A DNA stretch of 34,405 bases from assembly GCF_007714205.1 (NCBI RefSeq), contig NZ_VMQU01000054.1:1-34405 (forward strand), in the 5' to 3' direction. The notes below the pieces were generated by a model. The model made no database searches and was not told the origin of the DNA. It saw only the letters and a program-made list of their open reading frames with translations. The position numbers were made by a program, and so were the translations under genes. This DNA comes from Mycobacterium helveticum (GTDB lineage: Bacteria > Actinomycetota > Actinomycetes > Mycobacteriales > Mycobacteriaceae). The stretch's first letter is position 1; each line of letters starts with the position of its first letter. Of the stretch, positions 7,647 to 16,137 are shown in pieces.

Positions 7647-8790
7647 AAACCCAGGCCACCCAAAGCGAATCGAAAAGGAGTGCAGCACAATGGATTTCGG
7701 ATCGCTACCCCCGGAAGTCAACTCCGCGCGCATGTACGCCGGTGCGGGCGCCGCACCCATGATGGCCGCCGCGTCGGCGTGGAACACCCTGGCCGCGGAG
7801 TTGAGCACGACCGCGGCCGGCTACGAGTCGGTGATGGCCGAGCTCACCGGTGATCAATGGACGGGTCCGGCGTCGGCTTCGGCGACCGCCTCCGTCCAGC
7901 CGTACGTGGCGTGGCTGAACACCACCGCCGCGCACGCCCAGCACGCGGCCGCGCAGGCCACGGCGTCGGCGGCCGCCTTCGAGACGGCCTTCGCGATGAT
8001 CGTTCCGCCGCCGCAGATCGCGGCCAACCGGGCCCAGCTGGCTGCGCTCGTCGCGACGAACCTGCTGGGGCTCAACACGGCGGCGATCATGGCGACGGAG
8101 GCTCAGTACGCCGAGATGTGGGCCCAGGACGCCGCCGCCATGTACGGCTACGCCGCCTCGTCGGCGCGGGCGGCGTTTCTGAACCCGCTGACCTCCCCGT
8201 CGGCGATCGCCAACCCGGCCGCCCAGGCCGGGCTGGCGCAGCTGATCTCGACCGCACCCCACACGGTGGCCGCGCTCGCCACACCCGCGCAGGCCGGCCC
8301 GATCGACAGCTTCCTGAGCATCCCGTTGGTGGCCAACGCGATCGACGGCGGCGTCGACACCTCGGCGTGGTTCACCATGAACGCCATTCCCACCGCGGTG
8401 TCACTGGGCCACACCCTCAACGCCTCGTCGGGTGCCGCCGCGGCGGCCGGCGCCGAGGCCGCGGCGGGCGGCCTGGGCGGGCCGGCTCTGGTGGGCGCCG
8501 CACAGCCGGCCGCGGCGACGGGCATGGCCGGCCCGCCGATGCTGGCGGGGCTCGGGCAGGCGTCCACGGTGGGCCCACTGTCGGTGCCGGCCAGTTGGTC
8601 GGCGGCGGCCCCGCCCGCCGGGCCCGCGGCGGCGGCGCTGGACGGGTCGGGCTGGGCCGTCGCACCCGACGACGAGGCCACGGCGGTCCCGGCCGGCATG
8701 CCGGCCATGGCCACCGCCGGGAAGTCGCCGGGCTTCAGCGGCCCGCGGTACGGGGTCAAGCCCACCGTGATGCCCAAGTCCGTGCTGGTG
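7395..8790 (+). repeat. Duplicated SVP tail-coding module in the PE and PPE genes
   Basis: Codons from about 7395 to the PE stop and from about 8550 to the PPE stop encode similar tails of about 80 residues. Both start GLGQA-TVG-LSVP and share TAVPAGMPA then GK, and [10 protein letters not shown] at corresponding positions. The two copies are near in sequence but not identical, so this is an old duplication or a gene-conversion exchange and not a recent repeat. Confidence 0.7.
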
Positions 8791-8793
8791 TGA
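7690..8793 (+). CDS. PPE-family protein, SVP subfamily
   Basis: This 367-residue PPE protein is the probable secretion partner of the PE protein encoded 43 bases upstream. Residues 1-175 are the PPE domain, with PPE at 7-9, the WTG turn at 57-59 and long Ala-rich helices. The variable region carries the defining GPLSVPASW motif at 295-303. The protein ends with [10 protein letters not shown] (352-361) and a short tail. AAAAGGAG at 7673-7680 lies 9 bases before the ATG. Proteins of this class are exported by type VII secretion in complex with PE proteins and act at the cell envelope, some in nutrient or small-molecule uptake. No specific role can be read from this sequence. Confidence 0.96.
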   Translation: MDFGSLPPEVNSARMYAGAGAAPMMAAASAWNTLAAELSTTAAGYESVMAELTGDQWTGPASASATASVQPYVAWLNTTAAHAQHAAAQATASAAAFETAFAMIVPPPQIAANRAQLAALVATNLLGLNTAAIMATEAQYAEMWAQDAAAMYGYAASSARAAFLNPLTSPSAIANPAAQAGLAQLISTAPHTVAALATPAQAGPIDSFLSIPLVANAIDGGVDTSAWFTMNAIPTAVSLGHTLNASSGAAAAAGAEAAAGGLGGPALVGAAQPAAATGMAGPPMLAGLGQASTVGPLSVPASWSAAAPPAGPAAAALDGSGWAVAPDDEATAVPAGMPAMATAGKSPGFSGPRYGVKPTVMPKSVLV

Positions 8794-8852
8794 GGCCAGG
8801 AAAACGACGGGACCCGGGGCCGGGGTCGCAGGCCGCCTCGTATGGTGTCGGC

Positions 8853-10127
8853 ATGCGCGAAGCTCGAGTCGTCCACGTCCTCAGGCAAATCGGGTCGTTG
8901 GTGGTGACGGCGATGACCGCCGTTTCCACCCTCAACGCCTACCGGCCGCTGGCGCGCCGCGGATACCTGTCGCTGTTCTCGTTCATGTTGGGGCTGGTCG
9001 TTACCGAACTGCCGCTGCAGACGCTGGTCAGTCAGCTCGGGGGGCTCGCCGCGACCACCCGCCGTCTGGCCCGGCCGGTGCGCGCGTCCGCCTGGCTGGT
9101 GGCAGGCATCTCGGCGGTGGGCCTGCTGAACTTCAGCCGCGCCGGCCACAGGGCGAATGTCCCGCTGACGGCGGCGCTGGACAGCGGGCTGGGACCCGAC
9201 CGGGTGACCGAATCGGGCAACCTGTGGCGCCGGCCGGCCGGCAGCGGCACCGCCAAGGCGCCGGGAGTGCTGCGCATGATGCGCATCTACCGCGACTATG
9301 CCCACGACTCCAACATCAGCTACGGCGAATACGGCGGCGCCAACCACCTCGACATCTGGCGGCGCCCGGACCTCGACCCGGCCGGCAGGGCGCCGGTGCT
9401 CTTCCAGATCCCCGGCGGGGCGTGGACGACGGGAAACAAACGCGGGCAAGCCCACCCGCTGATGAGCCACCTGGCCGAACTCGGCTGGATCTGCGTGGCG
9501 ATCAACTACCGGCACAGCCCGCGCAACACCTGGCCCGCCCACATCGTCGACGTCAAGCGCGCGCTCGCGTGGGTCAAGGCGCACATCGCCGAATACGGCG
9601 GCGACCCGGACTTCGTCGCCATCACCGGCGGCTCGGCCGGCGGGCACCTCGCCGCGCTGGCGGCGCTGACACCCAACGACCCGCAGTTTCAGCCGGGGTT
9701 CGAAGCCGCCGACACCCGGGTGCAGGCCGCGGTGCCGTTCTACGGCGTCTACGACTTCACGCGTTTCAACGACGCGATGCACCCCATGATGCCGGGGCTC
9801 CTCGTGAAATCGGTGCTCAAGCAACGACCCTCGACGCACCTGGAGATCTACCGCACGGCGTCACCGGTCAACCACGTGTCCACCGACGCTCCCCCCTTCT
9901 TCGTCCTGCACGGCCGCAACGACTCGCTCGTTCCCGTCGAGCAGGCGCGCGCCTTCGTCGGCGCCCTGCGGCCGGTCAGCCGACAGCCGGTGGTGTACGC
10001 CGAACTGCCCTACACCCAGCACGCCTTCGACATCTTCGGCTCGGCCCGCGCGGCGCACACGGCGGTCGCCGTCGAGCAGTTCCTCGCCGAGGTCTACGCC
10101 ACGCGGCGCCAGGTCTCCGCCGCGTAG
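8853..10127 (+). CDS. Membrane-anchored alpha/beta hydrolase, LipC/LipQ-like esterase
   Basis: This is a 424-residue protein with one or two hydrophobic segments near the N-terminus (about 42-60 and 80-94) and a C-terminal alpha/beta hydrolase domain. The nucleophile is Ser261 in GGSAGGH, the probable acid is Asp357 (HGRNDSLVP) and the base is His390 (TQHAFD). PGGAW at 187-191 takes the place of the HGGG oxyanion-hole motif of the hormone-sensitive lipase family. The domain resembles M. tuberculosis LipC, including the IWRR, NYR-SP and NDPQFQ segments. The expected activity is hydrolysis of short- or medium-chain esters or lipids near the membrane. The ATG at 8853 has no obvious ribosome-binding site and lies 59 bases after the PPE gene. 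The substrate is unknown. Confidence 0.88.
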   Translation: MREARVVHVLRQIGSLVVTAMTAVSTLNAYRPLARRGYLSLFSFMLGLVVTELPLQTLVSQLGGLAATTRRLARPVRASAWLVAGISAVGLLNFSRAGHRANVPLTAALDSGLGPDRVTESGNLWRRPAGSGTAKAPGVLRMMRIYRDYAHDSNISYGEYGGANHLDIWRRPDLDPAGRAPVLFQIPGGAWTTGNKRGQAHPLMSHLAELGWICVAINYRHSPRNTWPAHIVDVKRALAWVKAHIAEYGGDPDFVAITGGSAGGHLAALAALTPNDPQFQPGFEAADTRVQAAVPFYGVYDFTRFNDAMHPMMPGLLVKSVLKQRPSTHLEIYRTASPVNHVSTDAPPFFVLHGRNDSLVPVEQARAFVGALRPVSRQPVVYAELPYTQHAFDIFGSARAAHTAVAVEQFLAEVYATRRQVSAA

Positions 10128-10155
10128 GGGTCGCTACCCGCCACCGCGCCGGCCC

Positions 10156-10608
10156 CTAATGCACCGTCACGATCGCGGTGTACGTGCACGCCGGTTTGCT
10201 GTCCTTGCCCACAAAGCTCGCGTAGTAGGTGGTGACCGTCGTGGTGCCGGGTTTCAGCGCGTCGAACGTCCACACCTCGGTGCCCGGCGCCCCCATCCGG
10301 TCGGTGGTCGGTTGCACATACCGGTGGCTGGATTGCCGGACGATCGAGGAATCGCCGATCCGTGCGTCCGCCTGCCACCGGTACGGGGTCGAGTAGTTCG
10401 AGCCCAGCTTCACCGTGAGCGTGTTGCCGACGCCGAGCGTGACGTTCGCGGTGATGTTGTCCTTGTGCAGCACGTCGTCCATCGAGACCTGCAGGGTTTT
10501 GTCAGACGGAGGGGTCCTGGACTGAAACGAGCAGCCCACAGCCGCCCACGAGATGAGCACGACCGTCACCATCAGCCTGATCTTCGCCAGCAGCACCTGT
10601 ACCCCCAT
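10156..10608 (-). CDS. Putative lipoprotein with chagasin-like (I42) protease-inhibitor domain
   Basis: This is a 150-residue protein with a signal peptide ending in a lipobox-like AVGC, so Cys26 is the probable lipidated residue. The rest resembles the chagasin/I42 fold: a VGNTLTVKLGSNYSTPYRW segment (60-78) matches the G-x-x-L-x-L-x-x-NPTTGY-x-W strand and loop, a GAPG loop follows at 106-109, and VWTFDALKPGTTTVTTYY matches the strand before the third loop. Family members inhibit papain-like cysteine proteases by inserting three loops in the active site. Here the first loop is NYSTPY rather than NPTTGY, so inhibition is not assured. AAGGGA lies 4 bases before the ATG. The gene converges on the LipC-like gene. 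I rate the fold likely and the inhibitory function possible. Confidence 0.7.
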   Translation of the reverse strand: MGVQVLLAKIRLMVTVVLISWAAVGCSFQSRTPPSDKTLQVSMDDVLHKDNITANVTLGVGNTLTVKLGSNYSTPYRWQADARIGDSSIVRQSSHRYVQPTTDRMGAPGTEVWTFDALKPGTTTVTTYYASFVGKDSKPACTYTAIVTVH

Positions 10609-10717
10609 GTCCCTTGCAGCCTAATATCGCCGCCCTGGCGTCCGACCGCAGCCGGGTGCCGAGGGGCCACGGGCCCCGCGCCACCCCGCACGGTGCCAGG
10701 TAAGCATTTCCGGCAGG

Positions 10718-12319
10718 ATGGACCGGGTGTTTGGGCTCGTCGTGATCGTTGCGCTGGTATCCGCGGTCATCGTGGGCACGGTCCTGGGCCATCGCTACCG
10801 CGTCGGGCCGCCGGTGCTGCTCATCCTGCTCGGGGGTTTGCTGGGCCTGATCCCCCGGTTCGGTGACGTGCGGATCGACGGCGAAATCGTGCTGCTGCTG
10901 TTCCTGCCGGCGATCCTGTACTGGGAGAGCTTGAACACCAGCTTCCGCGAGATCCGCAAGAACGCGCGCATCATCGTGTTCCTCAGCGTCGCCCTGGTGA
11001 TCGCCACCGCGGTGGCCGTGTCGTGGACGGCACGGGCGCTGGGCATGGAGTCACACGCTGCCGCCGTCCTCGGGGCGGTGCTGTCCCCCACCGACGCCGC
11101 CGCCGTGGCGGGCCTGGGCAAGCGGCAACTGCCGCGCCGATCGCTGACCGTGCTGCGCGCCGAGAGCATCGTCAACGACGGCACCGCGCTCGTGCTGTTC
11201 GCCCTGACCGTGCACGTCGCGATCGGTGGGGCCGCCGTCGGCCCACTCGACCTGGTCGTCCGGTTCGTCGGGTCCTACGTCGGCGGCATCGTGTCCGGGA
11301 TCGTGGTCGGCGGGCTGGTCACCAAGGTGCGCCGCCGCCTCGACGCGCCGCTGGAGGAGGGGGCGCTGAGCCTGCTGACCCCGTTCGCGGCGTTTCTGCT
11401 GGCCCAGTCGCTGCACTGCAGCGGTGTGGTCGCGGTCGGGGTGTCCGCCCTGATGCTCACCTACTACGGGCCGGTGGTGATCCGGGCGCGGTCGCGGCTG
11501 CAGTCGTACGCCTTCTGGGACATCGCGACCTTCCTGATCAACGGCTCGCTGTGGGTGTTCGTGGGGGTCCAGATCCCGGGCGCGCTGCGCGGCATCGCCG
11601 GCGTCGAGGGCGGGCTCCGGCACGCCGTCTACATCGCTCTGGCGATCACCGGCGTCGTCATCGGGTCCCGGATCTTCTGGGGCGAGAGCACCACCCTGGT
11701 CATCCGCCTGCTCGATCGCCGCGCGCTGCAACGCGGCCGCCGCGTCGGCTGGCGGATGCGCTTCGTCACCGCGTGGGCGGGGTTCCGCGGCGCGGTGTCG
11801 CTGGCCGCGGCACTGGCCGTGCCGATGACCACCCTGAGCGGCGCCCCGTTCCCGGACCGCAACATGCTCGTCTTCGTCGTGATCGTCGTGATCCTGGTCA
11901 CCGTCATCGTGCAGGGCAGCACGCTGCCCGCCGTGGTCCGCTGGGCCCGGATGCCCGAGGACGTCTCCCTCGAGAAGGAGCTGCAGCTGGCCCGCAGCCG
12001 CGGCACCAAAGCCGCGTTGACGGCGTTGCCGCTGGTCGCCGGTGAGCTCGGCGTCGACGAGGAGCTGCTGGCCCGGATCCGCAAGGAGTACGAGGAACGC
12101 GCCGCGCTGGTCTCGGCCAACGACGGCTCGGGGGCCGCCGAGCTGGTCGAACGCAACGACCTGGTCCGGCGGGTGCGCCTCGGGGTGCTCGAACACAAAC
12201 GCCGCGAGATCACCGCGCTGCGCAACCAGAACCTCATCGACGACATCGTGCTGCGCGAGTTGCAGGAGGAGATGGATTTCGAGGAGGTGCAACTCCTGGA
12301 CGCCACCGACGGCGCCTGA
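10718..12319 (+). CDS. yjcE: CPA1-family Na+/H+ antiporter, YjcE-like
   Basis: This 533-residue integral membrane cation/proton antiporter has about a dozen hydrophobic segments followed by a hydrophilic C-terminal domain of about 120 residues. Family motifs are visible: FLPAILYWES (62-71), LSPTDAAAV with Asp126 in the discontinuous helix, and ESIVNDGTA (149-157), which holds the conserved Asn-Asp pair of CPA1 transporters. The size and sequence fit M. tuberculosis YjcE. The ATG at 10718 is preceded by CAGG at close range only. The acetolactate synthase gene starts 28 bases downstream on the same strand, which suggests co-transcription. Together they could manage cytoplasmic pH, since acetoin formation consumes protons and avoids acid excretion. 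The ion (Na+ or K+) cannot be read from the sequence. Confidence 0.93.
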   Translation: MDRVFGLVVIVALVSAVIVGTVLGHRYRVGPPVLLILLGGLLGLIPRFGDVRIDGEIVLLLFLPAILYWESLNTSFREIRKNARIIVFLSVALVIATAVAVSWTARALGMESHAAAVLGAVLSPTDAAAVAGLGKRQLPRRSLTVLRAESIVNDGTALVLFALTVHVAIGGAAVGPLDLVVRFVGSYVGGIVSGIVVGGLVTKVRRRLDAPLEEGALSLLTPFAAFLLAQSLHCSGVVAVGVSALMLTYYGPVVIRARSRLQSYAFWDIATFLINGSLWVFVGVQIPGALRGIAGVEGGLRHAVYIALAITGVVIGSRIFWGESTTLVIRLLDRRALQRGRRVGWRMRFVTAWAGFRGAVSLAAALAVPMTTLSGAPFPDRNMLVFVVIVVILVTVIVQGSTLPAVVRWARMPEDVSLEKELQLARSRGTKAALTALPLVAGELGVDEELLARIRKEYEERAALVSANDGSGAAELVERNDLVRRVRLGVLEHKRREITALRNQNLIDDIVLRELQEEMDFEEVQLLDATDGA

Positions 12320-12347
12320 GCGGCCACCGGGCGGTCACACTGGCTAC

Positions 12348-14036
12348 ATGGTGTTCAACAAGCCCGTCAAACCCGTGCGCAGCGCTGACAAGATCGTCGA
12401 GGTGCTCTCGGCCCAGGGCGTCGAGTACGTCTTCGGCGTGCCCGGCGCGAAGATCGACGCCGTCTATGACGCCCTGGTCGACTGCGGCCCGCAGCTGGTG
12501 GTGTGCCGCCACGAACAGAACGCGGCGTTCATGGCCGGGGCGGTCGGCCGGCTCACCGGCGTGCCCGGCGTCGTCCTGGTGACATCCGGTCCCGGCACGG
12601 CCAACCTGGCCACCGGGCTGCTCACCGCCAACACCGAGCAGGACCCGGTGGTCGCGCTGTGTGGGGCCGTGCGCCGCAGGGACCGGCTCAAGCGCACGCA
12701 TCAATCCATGGACGCCGCGGCGTTGCTCAAAACGGTCACCAAGTTCACCGGCGAGATCAACGACCCCGACAACGCCGCCGAGGCCACCGTCGCGGCGTTC
12801 CGCGCCGCGCTCGGCGAGCCGCGCGGCGCGGCCGCGATCGTGCTGCCCGCCGACGTGCTGGCCGCCCCGACCACCGCGGGCATCACCGCCCGCCTACCGA
12901 TCCCGCCGCTGGCGACGGCCCCGGCGTTCGCCGTCGACAGGGCGTGCGAGCTCGTTCGGGCCGCACGCCGGCCCGCGCTGCTCGTCGGCAGCCGCGGCGC
13001 CGATCCGGACAGCTGCCTGGCGCTGCGCGCCCTGGTCGCCACGACGGGACTGCCCGTGGTGGAGACCTTCCAGGCCGCCGGAGTGGTGTCGCGCGCCCTC
13101 GAGGACTACTTCCTGGGCCGGGTGGGCCTGTTCCGCAACCAGCCCGGCGATGTGGTCCTGGCCCGCGCCGACGTGTTGGTCGCCGTCGGGTACGACACCG
13201 TCGAATACGACCCCGTGTTGTGGAACAGCGACGTCGGGCGCACCGTCGTGCACATCGACTCGGTACCCGCCGACATCGACAACAACTATCAGCCCGCCTG
13301 CGAGCTGCTCGGCAACGTCGCGGCCACCCTGGAGTCGCTGACCGACAAGCTGGCCGGCCTCACGCTGTCCGATGCCTACCGGGCCGAGATCGCCGGGCAG
13401 CGAAAAGCGCTGGCGGACATCGACGCCGCCGCGCGCGAGCGCGCCCCCGACGGCCCGGGACTCGACCCGGCCGCGGTCGTGCTGCGGCTGCGCGAGGAAC
13501 TCGGCTACGACGACGAGGCCACCATCGCCTGCGACATCGGCTCGGTCTACATCTACATGGCCCGCCACTTCCGGGTCTACGAGCCCAGGCGGCTGCTGTT
13601 CTCCAACGGCCAACAAACCCTGGGCGTCGCCCTGCCGTGGGCGATGGCCGCCTGCCTGGTGCGGCCCGGCACGCCGGTCGTCTCCGTCTCCGGCGACGGC
13701 GGATTCCTGTTCTCCGCGCAGGAACTCGAGACCGCCACGCGGCTGGGCCTGACGTTCACCCATATCGTGCTGCGCGACAACGCCTACGACATGGTGGGCT
13801 TCCAGGAGGCCCTGAAATACGGACGCACGTCGGGGGTTGCGCTCGGCGACTACGACATCGTCTCGTACGCGGCCGCCTTCGGCGCCCGCGGCCACCGGGT
13901 GGAAACCCTCGAGGAGTTCGGTGCCACCGTGCGCCGGGCGCTGGCCGAGCCGGGCGTCTCGCTGATCGACGTTCCCGTGGACTACAGCCGCAACCCCGAG
14001 CTGGCCGCGGTCCTGCACGAGGACCCCTTCGAGTAG
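12348..14036 (+). CDS. alsS: Catabolic acetolactate synthase (AlsS)
   Basis: It condenses two pyruvates to 2-acetolactate and CO2 with thiamine diphosphate. The 562-residue protein has the three thiamine-enzyme domains. The catalytic Glu56 lies in CRHEQNAA. The cofactor motif GDGG begins near residue 449 and its partner Asn is near 478 (LRDN). KRTHQSMD at 115-122 is typical of the catabolic FAD-independent enzymes such as Bacillus AlsS. The anabolic IlvB differs there and works with a small IlvN subunit, for which no gene is present here. The ATG at 12348 has no clear ribosome-binding site; an upstream open frame overlaps the antiporter gene and was rejected. The decarboxylase gene begins 5 bases after the stop, so the pair makes acetoin from pyruvate. 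Confidence 0.95.
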   Translation: MVFNKPVKPVRSADKIVEVLSAQGVEYVFGVPGAKIDAVYDALVDCGPQLVVCRHEQNAAFMAGAVGRLTGVPGVVLVTSGPGTANLATGLLTANTEQDPVVALCGAVRRRDRLKRTHQSMDAAALLKTVTKFTGEINDPDNAAEATVAAFRAALGEPRGAAAIVLPADVLAAPTTAGITARLPIPPLATAPAFAVDRACELVRAARRPALLVGSRGADPDSCLALRALVATTGLPVVETFQAAGVVSRALEDYFLGRVGLFRNQPGDVVLARADVLVAVGYDTVEYDPVLWNSDVGRTVVHIDSVPADIDNNYQPACELLGNVAATLESLTDKLAGLTLSDAYRAEIAGQRKALADIDAAARERAPDGPGLDPAAVVLRLREELGYDDEATIACDIGSVYIYMARHFRVYEPRRLLFSNGQQTLGVALPWAMAACLVRPGTPVVSVSGDGGFLFSAQELETATRLGLTFTHIVLRDNAYDMVGFQEALKYGRTSGVALGDYDIVSYAAAFGARGHRVETLEEFGATVRRALAEPGVSLIDVPVDYSRNPELAAVLHEDPFE

Positions 14037-14041
14037 CCACG

Positions 14042-14842
14042 ATGGACGCTTCCGGTGCATACGAGCGCTTCCGCCATTGGGCTGCAACGCTTCTCGCCCA
14101 CCAGCAGGCCGGCTCCGAGGTCTACCAGTTCTCGACGATCGGCGCGCTGCTGGACGGCGTCTACGACGGCGACATCACGGTCGCCGAAATCCTGCGGCAC
14201 GGCGACTTCGGGCTGGGCACCTTCAACCACCTCGACGGCGAGATGGTCGTCCTGGACGGCGTCTGCTACCGGGTGCGCGCCGACGGAACCGCCACCCGGG
14301 CCGACCCGACCGATCGCACCCCGTTCGCGGCGGTCACCCGATTCCACGCCGACTTCGAGTTCGACATCGCCGAACCCACCGGCAGGGCGGCGGTGGCCGA
14401 TGCCATCGACCGCCGGATCGCCAGCGCCAACCTGATTTACGCGATCCGCATCACCGGCCGGTTTCGTGAGCTGCACACCCGCACGGTGCTGGCGCAGCAG
14501 GAGCCCTATCCTCCGCTGACGCAGGCGACCGAGGGGCAAGCCGAGACGGTGTTCACCGACGCGACCGGCACGTTGGTCGGTTTCCGCACCCCCGAGTTCG
14601 AGCAGGGAATCTCGGTCGCCGGTTACCACCTGCACTTCCTCGACGCCGAGCGCACCGGCGGTGGCCACGTCCTCGACTTCGACCTCGAGCACGGACGGGT
14701 CGCGGTCAGCGGCGCCGCGGAACTGCACCTGAGCCTGCCCACGTCCGGCGCCTTCCTCGACGCGCGGCTTTCCGGCGCCGACATCGCCGAACGGATCGAC
14801 CAAGCCGAAGGCCCCGGGGCCGATCGGCCACCCGAGCCGTGA
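14042..14842 (+). CDS. budA: Alpha-acetolactate decarboxylase (AlsD/BudA)
   Basis: It converts 2-acetolactate to acetoin. The 266-residue length is typical of the family. The zinc-binding histidines are His196, His198 (GYHLHF) and His209 (GGHVLDF). The GTFNHLDGEM segment around Glu67 is a hallmark of the family, and a conserved Arg is at 145 or nearby. The sequence begins with QFSTIGALLDGVYDGD, as in other decarboxylases of this class, and lacks a signal peptide, so the enzyme is cytosolic. It lies 5 bases after alsS and is surely co-transcribed with it. No acetoin/butanediol dehydrogenase follows, so acetoin itself is the likely end product of this locus, unless a dehydrogenase is encoded elsewhere. 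Confidence 0.96.
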   Translation: MDASGAYERFRHWAATLLAHQQAGSEVYQFSTIGALLDGVYDGDITVAEILRHGDFGLGTFNHLDGEMVVLDGVCYRVRADGTATRADPTDRTPFAAVTRFHADFEFDIAEPTGRAAVADAIDRRIASANLIYAIRITGRFRELHTRTVLAQQEPYPPLTQATEGQAETVFTDATGTLVGFRTPEFEQGISVAGYHLHFLDAERTGGGHVLDFDLEHGRVAVSGAAELHLSLPTSGAFLDARLSGADIAERIDQAEGPGADRPPEP

Positions 14843-14936
14843 CGCACCAGACACCCGACGCGGAATTCACGGACTGTTCAGGCCATCGTCGGTTCGGCAT
14901 CGTTGACTGCACACGCGTACCGCGTGTCCTCACGAT

Positions 14937-16082
14937 ATGCGTGTTGTCCAGGTCGCCAACTTCTACGGCCCTCGGTCCGGTGGCCTGCGCACCGCGGTGG
15001 ACCGGCTGGGCGCGGAGTATTGCGCGAACGGGCACGAGGTCTTCCTGATCGTCCCGGGCTCGTCCGCCGAGCGGACCCTGCTGCCGACGGGCGTGATACG
15101 AATAACTCTGCCCGCCAGGCTGATTCCGCTGACCGGTGGCTACCGCGCGGTGCTGCCGGGCCCCGTCAAGGCCTTGCTGGAGGCCCTGGAACCCGACGCG
15201 CTGGAGGTGTCCGACCGGCTCACGCTGCGGCCCCTGGGCCGCTGGGGCCGCGTCCACGGCGCCAGGACGGTGATGATCTCCCACGAGCGCCTGGATCGCC
15301 TTGTGGGCCAGATACTTCCGCGCCGCCCCGCCCAGAAGTTCGCGGACTTCGCCAACAGGCGCACCGCGGCAGACTACGACACCGTGGTGTGCACGACGGG
15401 CTTCGCGCGCGAGGAGTTCGACCGTATCGGCGCGTCCAACACCGTCACCGTCCCGCTGGGAGTGGACCTGCAGACGTTCCATCCGCGCCGCCACTCGCAC
15501 CTGGTGCGCCGGCGCTGGGCCGCGCCGCAGCAGATCCTGCTGGTCCACTGCGGCCGGCTGTCGGTGGAGAAGCGGGTCGACCGCAGCATCGACGCGCTCG
15601 GCACCTTGCACCACGCCGGCGTCGACGCCCGGCTGTTGGTCGTGGGCGAGGGGCCGTTGCGGGCCCGGCTCGAGCGGCAGGCCGCCCGGCTGCCGATCGA
15701 CTTCACCGGCTTCGTCAACGACCGGCACACCGTCGCCGGGCTGCTGGCGTCGGCCGACGTCACGCTGGCGCCCGGCCCGCACGAGACCTTCGGCCTGGCC
15801 GCGCTGGAATCGCTGGCGTGCGGCACCCCGGCCGTGGTGTCGCGCACGTCGGCACTGACCGAGATCGTCACCCCCGACAGCGGTGCCCTGGCCGACAACG
15901 ACCCCCGGGCCATCGCCCACGCGGTCGGCGTCATCGTCCGTCGGCCCGAATTCCACCGCCGCAGCTCCGCGCGGCGCCGCGCGGAGGACTTCACCTGGCA
16001 GCGGGCCGCGGCCGGCATGCTGGCATCGCTGGACACCCGCGGCGGGGCCGGCCGGGACCGCGACTCGGAACGCACCGCCTAG
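14937..16082 (+). CDS. pimC: GT4 glycosyltransferase, PimC-like mannosyltransferase
   Basis: This is a 381-residue GT-B glycosyltransferase of family GT4. It closely resembles PimC described from M. tuberculosis CDC1551 (MT1800), which adds a third mannose in phosphatidylinositol mannoside synthesis. It starts MRVVQVANFYGPRSGG with a glycine-rich donor/acceptor loop. GRLSVEK at 206-212 and the E-x7-E motif at Glu283/Glu291 (HETFGLAALESLACGTP) mark the nucleotide-sugar site. There is no membrane helix; it probably acts at the inner face of the membrane with GDP-mannose. The ATG at 14937 is the only family-like start; its ribosome-binding site is weak. It is separated from budA by 94 bases with no visible gene. 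Specificity for the PIM substrate rests on sequence resemblance alone. Confidence 0.88.
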   Translation: MRVVQVANFYGPRSGGLRTAVDRLGAEYCANGHEVFLIVPGSSAERTLLPTGVIRITLPARLIPLTGGYRAVLPGPVKALLEALEPDALEVSDRLTLRPLGRWGRVHGARTVMISHERLDRLVGQILPRRPAQKFADFANRRTAADYDTVVCTTGFAREEFDRIGASNTVTVPLGVDLQTFHPRRHSHLVRRRWAAPQQILLVHCGRLSVEKRVDRSIDALGTLHHAGVDARLLVVGEGPLRARLERQAARLPIDFTGFVNDRHTVAGLLASADVTLAPGPHETFGLAALESLACGTPAVVSRTSALTEIVTPDSGALADNDPRAIAHAVGVIVRRPEFHRRSSARRRAEDFTWQRAAAGMLASLDTRGGAGRDRDSERTA

Positions 16083-16137
16083 GGTGCCCGGCGCCGGTCA
16101 TTGCCGCCGTTTGGTTAAACCGCTTCCGCCCCAACGA

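Noticed and set aside
8148..9839. Long minus-strand frame opposite the PPE and LipC-like genes
   Set aside because: Composition artefact of GC-rich third positions; it spans two recognised genes and has no ribosome-binding site.
12042..12347. Extension of alsS back into the antiporter gene
   Set aside because: The upstream residues are a frame-shifted reading of yjcE; acetolactate synthases start where MVFNKPVKPV starts here.
16083..16137. CCGGCGCCGG palindrome between pimC and mpt63 as a terminator
   Set aside because: Self-complementary without a workable loop or T-run; too weak to call.
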